Part shown: positions 26,716 through 35,744 of the stretch, piece by piece
Layout: every line of letters begins with the position of its first letter
How positions within the stretch are numbered: position 1 is the first letter of the stretch
Source: Capnocytophaga felis
GTDB taxonomy: Bacteria > Bacteroidota > Bacteroidia > Flavobacteriales > Flavobacteriaceae
DNA: 52,029 bases
Reading direction: 5' to 3'
NCBI RefSeq assembly: GCF_009684755.1
Contig: NZ_BLBC01000003.1
Location: 1-52,029 of the forward strand
The notes under the pieces: generated by a model
What the model saw: only the letters and a program-made list of their open reading frames with translations
What the model was told of the DNA's origin: nothing
The model's database searches: none
Made by a program: the position numbers and the translations under genes

Positions 26716-27210
26716 ATGGCAAAAGATAACTATATTAGCATTGAATTTAGTCAAGAAGAGCTTGACAAGATGGATAATCTGCTTTCACAATTGGAAGAGA
26801 TTGTAAAAGATAAGTTTATCAGTCTCACACCTGAAGAGCGTATGGAACACGCTCGCGTGGGGAACAAAACAGAAGATTGGATTTCGCGGGTAAAAATTTT
26901 TATGGGGCAATATCCTGATTTGGTACTGCAACATATTAACGTTGAGGAATTCAATCGTGATTACAAAGCACGACAAGCCTTGCTTCCGCTACTTCGCCGA
27001 TTGCAAGCCATAACCAACAGAGTAGATGATACTACGCTTTTGTTGGGTAGTGATCTTCATTACAACGGAATTACATTTTACAAAGGCGTAAAAGCAATGG
27101 CACAGATCAATGCTCCTAACGCTCAAACCATTTATGATGACCTAAAAACACGATTCGCCGGGCGACCATCAATGAGAAAGAAAGATAAAGATGAATCTGC
27201 CCCGCAATAA
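26716..27210 (+). CDS. Small acidic/basic helical protein of unknown function
   Basis: I do not recognise a named domain in these 164 residues. There is no signal peptide or membrane segment. The N-terminal part (about 10-35) is a predicted amphipathic helix, and LTPEERMEHARVGNKTEDW and LLPLLRRLQAITNRVDDT look like conserved helical blocks. The Lys-rich end (RPSMRKKDKDESAPQ) suggests a flexible tail. The frame after the stop stays open for 31 codons and encodes a heptad-like pattern that continues as a 21-base array, so the protein may once have been longer. Confidence 0.8.
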   Translation: MAKDNYISIEFSQEELDKMDNLLSQLEEIVKDKFISLTPEERMEHARVGNKTEDWISRVKIFMGQYPDLVLQHINVEEFNRDYKARQALLPLLRRLQAITNRVDDTTLLLGSDLHYNGITFYKGVKAMAQINAPNAQTIYDDLKTRFAGRPSMRKKDKDESAPQ

Positions 27211-27225
27211 AGGAGTAAAAACCAG

Positions 27226-27435
27226 CCTAAAGGGAGTTATAATGAGCTAAAGGATAGTTTTAATAAGGTTAAAGCAGTTTATAACTCGCTATCAGGTAGT
27301 TTTTAGGAGGTTAAAGGTACTTTTAATTATGAAAAAGCTAATTAAAAGTACCTTTTTTTAGATTAAAAGTAGGTTTTAGGGGATTAAAAGTAACTAAAAG
27401 ATAGTTTTAAGTAGATAAAAGATAATTTTTGAGAA
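27226..27435 (+). repeat. Array of degenerate 21-base repeats
   Basis: About nine to ten units of 21 bases follow the gene at 26716, with unit starts at 27226, 27247, 27268, 27289, 27310, 27362, 27383, 27394 and 27415. The consensus is roughly xTTAAAGGTAGTTTTAATxAG. In the frame of the upstream gene the first units read PKGSYNE, LKDSFNK, VKAVYNS, LSGSF-stop. The array is degenerate and interrupted by a hairpin. Confidence 0.75.
27313..27359 (+). terminator. Strong hairpin with T-run inside the 21-base array
   Basis: A perfect 17-base stem (27313-27329 with 27339-27355) with a 9-base loop is followed by T residues. It probably terminates the transcript of the gene at 26716 and appears to have formed from two array units in opposite orientation. 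Confidence 0.75.
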
Positions 27436-27453
27436 ATACAAATAATAATTAAT

Positions 27454-28584
27454 ATGTTAGAAGTATATACAGAATCTAGTAAAATAGCAAATGCTACAAG
27501 AAAAATAAAAGATATAAGAGAATTAAATATCTTTAAAGATACATATCGTGAAAAAACTTTATATATTAAAGGTAAATATTCTATTCCATATACTCCCAAT
27601 ACAATTGTTGATTTATCTGGATTTATTGTTGAAGAAGAATTAGATTTTTCTGATTGCATTTGTGAAGGAGAAATTGATTTTTCTGGTACGAAATTTAAAA
27701 AATTAAATCTAAAAAATGCTGTATTTAAGGCTAAAATCACATTTCATAATTGTGAGTTTGAAAATGTATCATTTGAAAATACAAGATTTGAAAATTTGGT
27801 AGATTTTTATAAATCAACTTTTCATAATGATGTTCAATTTCTTCAAGTTGATTTTATGGACAGAGCTATTTTTTCAAATGTATCTTTTAAAGGAGAAACA
27901 CAATTTAAGTATAATAAGGTCGCGAAAGATACATTTATCAGTTTTGAAAGTGCAAAATTTGAAAAAAGTTTAGATATATCACGTAGTAATTTTCATTGCA
28001 ATCTCCATTTTTGGAATATTAAGATAGAAGGAGATGAAAACATTAGTCAATATACTAATTATATTAATGATTTTAGTAATGAAAAAGTAGAACCATCAGT
28101 ATATGCTAAAATACGAGAGACCTATCGTATCATTAAAAATTCTTTTTATAAAGAAGATAATCGTATAGAGGGACTTGAATTTTATAAAAGAGAGATGGCA
28201 GTTTATGAGAAAGAATTAAAAGAAAAATCTTTTTGGCATAAAGATAGAATTATGTTGCTCCTTAACAAAAAATCTAATAATTACGGTACAAGTTGGTCAA
28301 GAGGGTTGCTTTTTACGGTTATAGTAGCATTTATATTCTATATTTTTATTTTAATTTCTCTCCACAATTCTCTTGAATGGGATATTTGTAATCTTGATGC
28401 TTGGGATAACTTCCTAAAACATTTTTTAGAGGTAATAAATGTAACTCGTTGGAAAGATATAGAACCTTTTGGTGTAGAATTAAATGGTTTTGCCTATCTC
28501 TCTTTATTTATAGGTCGTATTTTTATAGGGTATGGTTATTATCAAACTATTCAAGCCTTCCGCAAATATGGTAAATCTTCCTAA
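27454..28584 (+). CDS. Pentapeptide-repeat protein with C-terminal membrane segment
   Basis: The 376 residues start with a short helical region, then a right-handed beta-helix of pentapeptide-like repeats (about 50-185: LDFSDC, IDFSGTKF, LNLKNAVF, ITFHNCEF, VSFENTRF). A helical linker (about 205-275) and two C-terminal hydrophobic segments (about 282-302 and 345-362) follow, ending IGRIFIGYGYYQTIQAFRKYGKSS. That ending is common in membrane-anchored pentapeptide proteins and resembles part of an ion-channel module. The function is unknown. It is a single gene with its own terminator. Confidence 0.82.
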   Translation: MLEVYTESSKIANATRKIKDIRELNIFKDTYREKTLYIKGKYSIPYTPNTIVDLSGFIVEEELDFSDCICEGEIDFSGTKFKKLNLKNAVFKAKITFHNCEFENVSFENTRFENLVDFYKSTFHNDVQFLQVDFMDRAIFSNVSFKGETQFKYNKVAKDTFISFESAKFEKSLDISRSNFHCNLHFWNIKIEGDENISQYTNYINDFSNEKVEPSVYAKIRETYRIIKNSFYKEDNRIEGLEFYKREMAVYEKELKEKSFWHKDRIMLLLNKKSNNYGTSWSRGLLFTVIVAFIFYIFILISLHNSLEWDICNLDAWDNFLKHFLEVINVTRWKDIEPFGVELNGFAYLSLFIGRIFIGYGYYQTIQAFRKYGKSS

Positions 28585-28610
28585 AAAATAGCTTTTAGGT
28601 AGTATTAATA

Positions 28611-28643
28611 AAAAAATCTCTGTATTAATTACAGAGATTTTTT
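28611..28643 (+). terminator. Terminator of the pentapeptide-repeat gene
   Basis: AAAAAATCTCTGT pairs with ACAGAGATTTTTT around a short loop. It is symmetrical, so it may also serve lysA on the other strand. Confidence 0.8.
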
Positions 28644-28726
28644 GTTTGATGTAGTTTGTGATTAGCTTATTTTCAATTTTAACCGATTATATTTGGCAAA
28701 AAGGTAATTTCTTTCGGGTATGAGGT

Positions 28727-29935
28727 TTATAAAACATCTAACAAGATTTGATTTTTTACCAAATCATCAAAAGTTTCTGCTTTTCGGATAAGATGTGCTT
28801 TGTCATTGTACCAAAGTACTTCTGCCGGACGCAATCTTGAATTGTAATTGCTTGCCATAGTGTGGCAATAAGCCCCCGCATTTTTAAAGCAGAGAATATC
28901 TCCTTCTGAAATTTCGGCAATTTGTCGGTTTGAAGCAAAAGTATCTGTCTCACAGATGTATCCCACCACCGAATAAAAACGTTTTCTTCCCTCAGGGTTT
29001 GAAATATTTTCAATTTGGTGAGTTGCTCCGTAAAGCATCGGGCGTATTAAATGGTTGAAGCCTGTATCCACTCCCGCAAAAACGGTTGATGTGGTTTGTT
29101 TTACAACATTTACTTTCGCTAAGAAAAATCCTGCCTCGCTTACCAAGAATTTTCCAGGTTCAAAAGCCAAAGTTAAGTCCTTGCCATATTCTTTGCAGAA
29201 CTTCAAAAATCGTGCAGAGAGCCTTTCGCCAAATTCTTCGATGTTCGTTTGTATATCTCCCTCTTTATAAGGTACTTTAAATCCGCTCCCGAAGTCAATA
29301 AAATCCAAATCCTTGAAGTGCATTGCAGTTTCAAACAGAATTTCGGCAGCATAAAGGAATACGTCAATATCCAAAATATCGCTTCCCGTGTGGATATGGA
29401 TTCCGTTTATTTTCATTTTGGTATTTTCAACGATTCGCAAAATATGCGGAATTTGGTGTATGCTAATTCCGAATTTGCTATCAATATGTCCGACCGAAAT
29501 ATTGGCATTTCCGCCTGCCATTACGTGCGGATTAATTCGCACGCAGATAGGAATATGTGGGTATTTGCTTCCAAATTGTTCCAAAAAGGAAAGATTATCT
29601 ATGTTTACCTGAACTCCCAATGCCGAAGCCTCCTCAATTTCCTCCAATGACACTCCATTAGGCGTAAAAATAATCTGTTCGGGAGCAAAACCCGCCAATA
29701 ATCCTAATTTTACCTCCTGAATGGACACTGTATCCAGCCCACTGCCCAAGTTTTTTAACAATTTCAGAACAGAAATGTTAGATAATGCCTTTACAGCATA
29801 GTTTATTTGTAATTTCGGTACATTTTTAAAAGCCGAAGACAATCGCTCATATTGCGATACAATTTTATTTGCATCATAAACATACACAGGGCAACCAAAT
29901 TCATCGGCTATTGCAAGTAAATCTTTCGCTTTCAT
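28727..29935 (-). CDS. lysA: Diaminopimelate decarboxylase
   Basis: LysA makes lysine from meso-diaminopimelate with PLP. The 402 residues have the alanine-racemase-type barrel. YAVKALSN near 45 holds the PLP Lys, INGIHIHTGSDIL lies near 180, FIDFGSGFKVPYK near 214, FEPGKFLVSEAG near 258, and the C-terminal GDILCFKNAGAYCHTM near 345 carries the active-site Cys and Tyr. The start at 29935 is preferred because a full promoter lies at 29971-30000; the longer frame would begin inside it. It is divergent from the Mur-ligase-like gene. Confidence 0.95.
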   Translation of the reverse strand: MKAKDLLAIADEFGCPVYVYDANKIVSQYERLSSAFKNVPKLQINYAVKALSNISVLKLLKNLGSGLDTVSIQEVKLGLLAGFAPEQIIFTPNGVSLEEIEEASALGVQVNIDNLSFLEQFGSKYPHIPICVRINPHVMAGGNANISVGHIDSKFGISIHQIPHILRIVENTKMKINGIHIHTGSDILDIDVFLYAAEILFETAMHFKDLDFIDFGSGFKVPYKEGDIQTNIEEFGERLSARFLKFCKEYGKDLTLAFEPGKFLVSEAGFFLAKVNVVKQTTSTVFAGVDTGFNHLIRPMLYGATHQIENISNPEGRKRFYSVVGYICETDTFASNRQIAEISEGDILCFKNAGAYCHTMASNYNSRLRPAEVLWYNDKAHLIRKAETFDDLVKNQILLDVL

Positions 29936-29970
29936 ATCTTTTTCCTTTTTATTTGAAGAATATTGAAACA

Positions 29971-30000
29971 CAAAAGTAGGCTATCTTTTTGAAAAACAAA
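29971..30000 (-). promoter_or_regulatory. Promoter of lysA
   Basis: TTTG (29997-30000) and TACTTTTG (29971-29978) on the minus strand are 18 bases apart. It fits the consensus and fixes the lysA start. Confidence 0.75.
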
Positions 30001-30060
30001 TAGAAAATTAGAAATAACATATTTTTTAAACAAAATGTTTATTTTATAACAACTTTCTGT

Positions 30061-30092
30061 TTTGTAAAATAGATTATAAAAGATTACTTTTG
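30061..30092 (+). promoter_or_regulatory. Promoter of the Mur-ligase-like gene
   Basis: TTTG (30061-30064) and TACTTTTG (30085-30092) are spaced by 20 bases, a full match. The gene therefore appears to be transcribed despite its degenerate coding sequence. Confidence 0.75.
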
Positions 30093-30125
30093 CGGATATT
30101 TTTTTATTCTTTATAACCATTGGAA

Positions 30126-30923
30126 ATGCGAGTACATTTTATATTCAGTGAAGATATTGTATTACAGAACTTAATGTCTGAACTTTCAAAAACAGAGATA
30201 GTTACATCAAAAAATGAAGAAATAACAACTGAAATTGACCTTGTAGTTGTAAGCACAGAAATTTCAGAAACTCACCCAGATGTACTAAAAGCCAGCAATT
30301 TAGGATTAAAAACCATCTTCTATCCTGAATTTATTCACGAATATTTCAAAAATAAAACCCGCGTAGTAATAACAGGAAGCAAAGGAAAGGAAAACGTTCT
30401 TGCAATGGTGCTACATACGATGAATTTTCACGATATTCCTGTTAGTTATTTCATTGAAAATCCGATAAATGGAAAACAATTTCAAGTTATTGACAATACT
30501 GAATTCGTATTGATTGAAGGCGATGAAAATTCCATATCAAATAATAATTTTCAGGCAAAATTTCTTTCCTATCAGCCTACGGTAGCTCTGATTACAGGAA
30601 TTTCTTCAGAAGAAAATTCTGAAAAATACAGCAGTTTCATTGACAGCCTCACCAAAGGCGGAATTTTAATCTACAATGAGGAAGATTCTTTACTGAAAAA
30701 CATAGTTGAAACTTGCGAAAACCCGATTCGTAAGCTGGAATACAAAACTCCTTGTTATGAAACAGACGGGAAATCAATATTCTTACTAACCGATGAGGGT
30801 CAACTTCTATTAAAAAATATTCAATCACAAGAAGTTATAAACGTAGAAGGAGCAAAATGGGTCTGCCAAAATATGGGCATAGACGAAGTTGATTTCTATG
30901 AAGCTATGGTTTCCTTCAACTGA
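30126..30923 (+). CDS. Truncated, degenerate Mur-ligase-like protein
   Basis: The 265 residues align by eye with the first two-thirds of flavobacterial MurC/Mpl-type ligases (about 450 residues). Shared blocks include YPEFIHEYFKNKTRVVITGSKGKE, read here as YPEFIHEYFKNKTRVVI then TGSKGKE. Others are FVLIEGDE, YQPTVALITGIS, TKGGILIYNEED, NPIRKLEYKTPCYE and GAKWVCQNMGIDEVDFYEA. The ATP-loop GKT is GKE, the N-terminal GG loop (FIAIGGSA in relatives) is FIFSED, and the whole C-terminal domain is missing. It ends right after the EAMVSF block. A strong promoter precedes it. It is probably a pseudo-enzyme or a decaying paralogue; the start ATG was preferred over a TTG at 30120. Confidence 0.75.
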   Translation: MRVHFIFSEDIVLQNLMSELSKTEIVTSKNEEITTEIDLVVVSTEISETHPDVLKASNLGLKTIFYPEFIHEYFKNKTRVVITGSKGKENVLAMVLHTMNFHDIPVSYFIENPINGKQFQVIDNTEFVLIEGDENSISNNNFQAKFLSYQPTVALITGISSEENSEKYSSFIDSLTKGGILIYNEEDSLLKNIVETCENPIRKLEYKTPCYETDGKSIFLLTDEGQLLLKNIQSQEVINVEGAKWVCQNMGIDEVDFYEAMVSFN

Positions 30924-31070
30924 TTTCTTTTTCCCCAACCAAACTAAAAAAGTTACATTTTTTGTTTTCATCATTGGCATAACAATTGCAAGAGATATGT
31001 GCATATCAGTGTATAAAAATAAATAATATACTGATATACAGATATGTATTAATATAAAATAATTTTCATT

Positions 31071-31098
31071 TGTCAGAAATTTTTAATTACTTCTGACA
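31071..31098 (+). promoter_or_regulatory. Inverted repeat at the lon start codon
   Basis: TGTCAGAA (31071-31078) and TTCTGACA (31091-31098) form a perfect 8-base inverted repeat ending two bases before the lon ATG. It could be an operator or an RNA hairpin covering the ribosome entry site. The role is inferred. Confidence 0.45.
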
Positions 31099-31100
31099 TA

Positions 31101-33572
31101 ATGGCACGTATAAATAGTATAGAAATGATTATAGGAAATTTTGACAGTTTTTCGCCAGAATCCTTAGATAGTGATGCAGAATTCATCCCACTAATGACGC
31201 CCGAAGATGAGGAAGAAATACAAAATGAATCTTTGCCTCAATCCTTGCCTATTTTGCCTTTGCGAAATATGGTTTTATTTCCCGGAGTTGTAATTCCAAT
31301 CACCGCAGGGCGAGATGCTTCCGTTCGGCTAATTAATGAAGCCAACGAAGGTTCAAAAACTATCGGGGTAGTTGCCCAAATCAACGAAAATATAGAATTT
31401 CCGAAAGGTAACGATATTTACCACTTGGGTACGGTGGCTCGTATTTTACGAGTTCTGAAAATGCCTGACGGAAACGTAACTATCATCATACAAGGAAAAA
31501 AACGCTTCGAAATAGATACCATTTTAGAAGAAAAACCTTACATAACAGCTACGATCAAAGAAGTAACTGAAGCAAAACCTTTGCAGGAAGATAAGGAATT
31601 TAACGCAATTATTGATTCCATAAAAGATTTGGCTATTCAAATCATCCGTGAAAATCCTAATTTGCCGTCAGAAGCTACTTTTGCCATCAAAAATATCGAA
31701 AGTAATTCGTTTTTGATAAACTTTGTTTCGTCAAATATGAATGCTTCTGTTGAAGAAAAACAAGAAATATTACAAATAAACAATCTAAAAGACAGAGCTT
31801 TAGCAGTTCTAAAATATCTGAATGTAGAACTTCAACGATTAACGCTTCGCAATGATATTCAATCAAAAGTACGTTTTGATTTGGATAAGCAACAACGTGA
31901 TTATTTCTTGCAACAGCAAATGCGAACAATTCAAGAAGAGTTGGGAGGAGTTTCGTACGAAGCTGAAATAGATGAACTTAGAGCAAAAGCAAAAATAAAA
32001 AAATGGGATGCCAAAATCGGGGAACATTTTGAAAAAGAATTAAGTAAATTACAAAGAACAAATCCGCAAAGTCCCGATTATGGAATTCAGCGTAATTATC
32101 TGGAAGTCATTTTGGAACTTCCTTGGAATGAATTCTCAAAAGATAATTTCGACCTGAAACGAGCCCAACGAATTCTTGACCAAGACCATTACGGATTGGA
32201 AGAAGTCAAACGCCGAATCATAGAATATTTAGCCGTTTTGAAGCTACGTAACGATATGAAATCGCCTATTTTATGTTTTTACGGACCGCCGGGTGTTGGG
32301 AAAACTTCATTAGGAAAGTCTATCGCCAAAGCATTAAACCGAGAATACGTGCGTATGTCGCTCGGTGGTTTACGTGACGAGGCAGAAATACGCGGACATA
32401 GAAAAACTTACATCGGGGCGATGCCGGGGCGTATCTTGCAACTTCTCAAAAAAGCAAAAACGTCAAATCCTGTTTTTGTGTTAGATGAAATAGATAAATT
32501 AGGGAATCATCATTCGGGCGATCCTTCTTCAGCTATGTTAGAAGTTCTTGACCCTGAACAGAATAAGGAATTTTACGACAATTTCCTTGAAATGGGCTAT
32601 GACCTATCAAAAGTGATGTTTGTTGCAACAGCCAATGATTTAGGGAGCATCCAACCGGCACTTCGTGACCGTATGGAAATCATCAATGTAACGGGATATA
32701 CAATCGAGGAAAAAATTGAAATAACCAAAAGACACTTGCTTCCAAAACAAATTGAAGAACACGGATTAAAATCATCTGATATTCAATTAGGTAAAAAAGA
32801 AATAGAGCGTATCGTAGAAGGTTACACACGTGAATCAGGAGTTCGAGGACTTGAAAAACAAATAGCAAAAGTAGTTAGAAATAGAGCTAAATCCATCGCT
32901 TTGGAAGAGGATTATAACGTGAAAATTTCTCCTGATGATATAACCAAAATTTTGGGTCCCGCCCGAATGGAACGGGATAAATATGAAGATAATGGTGTTG
33001 CCGGCGTAGTTACAGGATTGGCTTGGACGAGCGTTGGTGGAGATATTCTTTTCATTGAATCCACTTTATCAAAAGGAAAAGGAACGCTTAATATAACAGG
33101 GAATTTAGGACAAGTAATGAAAGAATCTGCAACCATTGCCTTGGAGTATATTAAAGCAAATTCAGATTTTTACAATCTTGATTCTAAACTATTTGAGAAT
33201 TACAACATTCACATTCACGTTCCTGAAGGAGCTACTCCAAAAGATGGACCAAGTGCGGGAATTACAATGCTTACCTCACTAATGTCTCTGTTCACTCAAA
33301 AACGTGTCAAAAAACATTTGGCAATGACCGGAGAAATTACTCTTCGGGGTAAAGTTCTTCCTGTTGGGGGAATTAAAGAGAAAATTTTGGCAGGAAAACG
33401 AGCCGGAATAAAGGAAATTATCCTCTGTAAAGAAAATGAAAAAGATATTTTGGAAATCAAGGAAGAATATCTGAAAGGGCTTACATTCCACTATGTTACC
33501 GAAATGGATGAAGTAATAAAAATTGCACTTACCGACAAGGACGTAAAAAACAAAAAGAATTTCGATAAATAA
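31101..33572 (+). CDS. lon: ATP-dependent protease Lon
   Basis: This cytosolic AAA+ serine protease degrades misfolded and regulatory proteins. The 823 residues show the N-terminal substrate domain (about 45-245, [18 protein letters not shown]) and a helical region. Walker [14 protein letters not shown] (about 395-407), Walker [12 protein letters not shown] (about 460-470) and the protease domain follow, with Ser in [11 protein letters not shown] (about 718) and Lys in [12 protein letters not shown] (about 760). The length is usual. A second possible start (Met9) exists. A DUF4112 gene follows after 13 bases. Confidence 0.96.
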   Translation: MARINSIEMIIGNFDSFSPESLDSDAEFIPLMTPEDEEEIQNESLPQSLPILPLRNMVLFPGVVIPITAGRDASVRLINEANEGSKTIGVVAQINENIEFPKGNDIYHLGTVARILRVLKMPDGNVTIIIQGKKRFEIDTILEEKPYITATIKEVTEAKPLQEDKEFNAIIDSIKDLAIQIIRENPNLPSEATFAIKNIESNSFLINFVSSNMNASVEEKQEILQINNLKDRALAVLKYLNVELQRLTLRNDIQSKVRFDLDKQQRDYFLQQQMRTIQEELGGVSYEAEIDELRAKAKIKKWDAKIGEHFEKELSKLQRTNPQSPDYGIQRNYLEVILELPWNEFSKDNFDLKRAQRILDQDHYGLEEVKRRIIEYLAVLKLRNDMKSPILCFYGPPGVGKTSLGKSIAKALNREYVRMSLGGLRDEAEIRGHRKTYIGAMPGRILQLLKKAKTSNPVFVLDEIDKLGNHHSGDPSSAMLEVLDPEQNKEFYDNFLEMGYDLSKVMFVATANDLGSIQPALRDRMEIINVTGYTIEEKIEITKRHLLPKQIEEHGLKSSDIQLGKKEIERIVEGYTRESGVRGLEKQIAKVVRNRAKSIALEEDYNVKISPDDITKILGPARMERDKYEDNGVAGVVTGLAWTSVGGDILFIESTLSKGKGTLNITGNLGQVMKESATIALEYIKANSDFYNLDSKLFENYNIHIHVPEGATPKDGPSAGITMLTSLMSLFTQKRVKKHLAMTGEITLRGKVLPVGGIKEKILAGKRAGIKEIILCKENEKDILEIKEEYLKGLTFHYVTEMDEVIKIALTDKDVKNKKNFDK

Positions 33573-33585
33573 CAGAAATAATAAT

Positions 33586-34080
33586 TTGAATTTAGAAGAA
33601 AAGCATAAAACACGAAAAGAATTAAAAAAACTGGAAATAGAAAAAAGCGTCCATTATCAAATTATCAAAAATACAAAAAAATGGATGGATGATTATTATC
33701 TCGACGGAATTATTGGTTTAATTCCCATTGTTGGAGATATTGTAACTCAGTTTTTTAGCTATTCGTTTCTGTATGTGGCAGTTGTCAAGATAAAATCCTA
33801 CCGACTAACTATGGCTATCTTGCTTAATTCACTGATAGACATACTTGTAGGATTGATTCCGTATGCAGGGACAGTGCTTGATTTTGTGCATCGTTCTTAT
33901 AAAAATAATTTTGAACTGATTGTTGGCTTTGTAAACGATGATAAAAAAATCATTCAACAGGTCAATAAACGAGCGTTATGGACAACCATCGGAGTTGTTG
34001 CTGTACTAATATTAATCTGTTTGCTGATATGGCTTATAATAACCACTTTTTCAGGACTATACAAATGGATTTTAAATTAA
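33586..34080 (+). CDS. DUF4112 membrane protein
   Basis: The 164 residues have a charged N-terminus (about 1-35), then DYYLDGIIGLIPIVGDIVTQ, the DUF4112 hallmark. Membrane segments lie near 60-80, 85-105 and 132-155. The function of the family is unknown. The start is a TTG 13 bases after lon, so it is probably in the lon transcript. A strong terminator follows. Confidence 0.85.
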   Translation: MNLEEKHKTRKELKKLEIEKSVHYQIIKNTKKWMDDYYLDGIIGLIPIVGDIVTQFFSYSFLYVAVVKIKSYRLTMAILLNSLIDILVGLIPYAGTVLDFVHRSYKNNFELIVGFVNDDKKIIQQVNKRALWTTIGVVAVLILICLLIWLIITTFSGLYKWILN

Positions 34081-34081
34081 T

Positions 34082-34117
34082 AAAAAAGCCGAATATTTAA
34101 AAATATTCGGCTTTTTT
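34082..34117 (+). terminator. Terminator of the lon unit
   Basis: AAAAGCCGAATATTT pairs with AAATATTCGGCTTTT and runs into T residues, directly after the DUF4112 stop. Confidence 0.88.
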
Positions 34118-34271
34118 ATGCTTTTTCAACGAGCAAAATACAATCTCTTTCCAAAAAATTTTCACTACTGAATTAAGAGTAATGCTTTGAAATTGCCAGT
34201 TTTTTTATAACATACAAACATTCATTTAAAAAATAAAAAAGTAATTTTTTCGATAAGAATTCATTTTTTCG

Positions 34272-34279
34272 TAATTTTG
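34272..34279 (+). promoter_or_regulatory. -7 promoter element of the PNGase F-like gene
   Basis: TAATTTTG matches TAnnTTTG, 34 bases before the start codon. The -33 position holds TTTC (34248-34251). Confidence 0.55.
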
Positions 34280-34313
34280 ACGCTCATTTGTGATTAATTA
34301 ATTATATTTTTAT

Positions 34314-35501
34314 ATGAAAAGATTTATTTTTAGCTTATTAACTTTGTGTTTTGCCTTTTCTTCTTACGCTCAAGAGGCGACAACTGTTAAAGTTTTTGAA
34401 AATGCACTTATTAACTTTGCTGACAAAGGAGAAACTTCCTCAGGAATTATCCGCCTGCAACAAGGACGATTACTTGTTAAGAAAGTAACTGTTCCGCAAT
34501 ATCGTAAAGGTACAGACGTTTCGGTTTCTGTTACAATTCGCTCTAACGGAGACACTTGGGATAAATCAGGTTCGTGTTTCGTTTTCAAAAATGAAAATTT
34601 GATAAATGTCATTAATGTAGCACAAGGAACTAAAAAACTTCCTTCGGAAAGCGGACATAACAATGACTATCAAGGAATTAAATCAACTTCAACATATGAT
34701 TTGCCTATTGAAGTTCTTCGCTTTATGACACCTTTTGGCGTGGGACATTACAGTGACGAATCAAAATATCCGAATATGCGTTACTACCGCCCTGTTTCTG
34801 TTCCGAAATGGGAGGACAAAGTGGTTTGGACGCAAGATGTTTCTCAATTGGAATCACTGCTCACAGGAACTTTCTATATCGGAATTTGGATTGACACTTG
34901 GACAGATAAAGGGTATCTTGCTGATGTATCTTTAACATATTCAGGCAGACCTCGTCCAAAAAAAGTGGTAACTCCTTTGATTAATACAATTTATTACGTA
35001 AACGGACAGAAAATTCCTGATCTTTTTGCAAAAACAAGTCTAAAACATACTGTAAATTTAGCAAAAGACGTCAAAAATGCCGAACTTTACTACATAACTA
35101 CAGGACACGGAGGACATTCAGGGGGTGATGAATTCATAAAAATCAACAATTCTGTTTATTTTGACTCAAAAAAGGTGATTGATTTTATTCCTTGGCGTGA
35201 TGATTGTGCTTCTTTCCGTCGTTTTAATCCGTCTTCTGGAGTTTGGACAAAACAAGATACGGCAATGGCTTACAATGAAAATCGGGAACGTGTAAAGAAA
35301 GTTGTTGAAGAGCGTTTGGCTTCCTCTGATTTATCCCGCTCCAATTGGTGTCCAGGTTCTTCAGTTATGCCCAAAACTGCAAAAATTGGCAACCTGAAAA
35401 AAGGTAATCATACTTTAGAAATTGTAATTCCAGCGACATCTAATACAGGCGACCAGCAAAATCATTGGTTGGTTTCGAGCTATTTAGTTTCCGACAAATA
35501 A
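34314..35501 (+). CDS. Secreted peptide-N-glycosidase F-like enzyme
   Basis: The 395 residues have a signal peptide (1-19, ending SSYA) and the two eight-stranded domains of PNGase F. The second domain is clear, with YITTGHGGHSGGDEF near 258, IPWRDDCASFRRFNP near 290 and SDLSRSNWCPGSSVMP near 340. The N-terminal domain has VEVLRFMTPFGVGHY-like sequence (IEVLRFMTPFGVGHY, about 132-146). PNGase F removes N-glycans from glycoproteins by cutting the Asn-glycan amide. In an oral or host-associated flavobacterium it would harvest host glycans or expose proteins. It is a single gene with promoter and terminator. Confidence 0.9.
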   Translation: MKRFIFSLLTLCFAFSSYAQEATTVKVFENALINFADKGETSSGIIRLQQGRLLVKKVTVPQYRKGTDVSVSVTIRSNGDTWDKSGSCFVFKNENLINVINVAQGTKKLPSESGHNNDYQGIKSTSTYDLPIEVLRFMTPFGVGHYSDESKYPNMRYYRPVSVPKWEDKVVWTQDVSQLESLLTGTFYIGIWIDTWTDKGYLADVSLTYSGRPRPKKVVTPLINTIYYVNGQKIPDLFAKTSLKHTVNLAKDVKNAELYYITTGHGGHSGGDEFIKINNSVYFDSKKVIDFIPWRDDCASFRRFNPSSGVWTKQDTAMAYNENRERVKKVVEERLASSDLSRSNWCPGSSVMPKTAKIGNLKKGNHTLEIVIPATSNTGDQQNHWLVSSYLVSDK

Positions 35502-35510
35502 TTTTTTATC

Positions 35511-35570
35511 CGAAAGGCTGTGGTAAAGTTATTTTTTAGAAAATTTCATCACAGTCTTTCGTATTTTTTA
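35511..35570 (+). terminator. Terminator of the PNGase F-like gene
   Basis: CGAAAGGCTGTG pairs with CACAGTCTTTCG with one mismatch around a long AT loop, followed by TATTTTTT. Confidence 0.7.
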
Positions 35571-35714
35571 TGTTTTTTGCCAAAATATTGATTTTCATTC
35601 AAAAACAACAAACCCATCATTCTCTCACGGCACTAAGTTTGTTTCCATCGTGCTTAATTAAAAGATTATCAATTTTTTCTACTTGTATCCGCACCATTAC
35701 TTTGTACTTTTTGT

Positions 35715-35722
35715 TATATTTG
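35715..35722 (+). promoter_or_regulatory. -7 promoter element of the Gcr-like gene
   Basis: TATATTTG is an exact match, 22 bases before the ATG. No TTTG is found at the expected -33 spacing. Confidence 0.5.
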
Positions 35723-35744
35723 CCGGCAAAAACGAATTCCGAAT

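Noticed and set aside
27226-27435. CRISPR or iteron-type origin
   Set aside because: Units are degenerate, contiguous and 21 bases long without spacers, and no replication gene is nearby.
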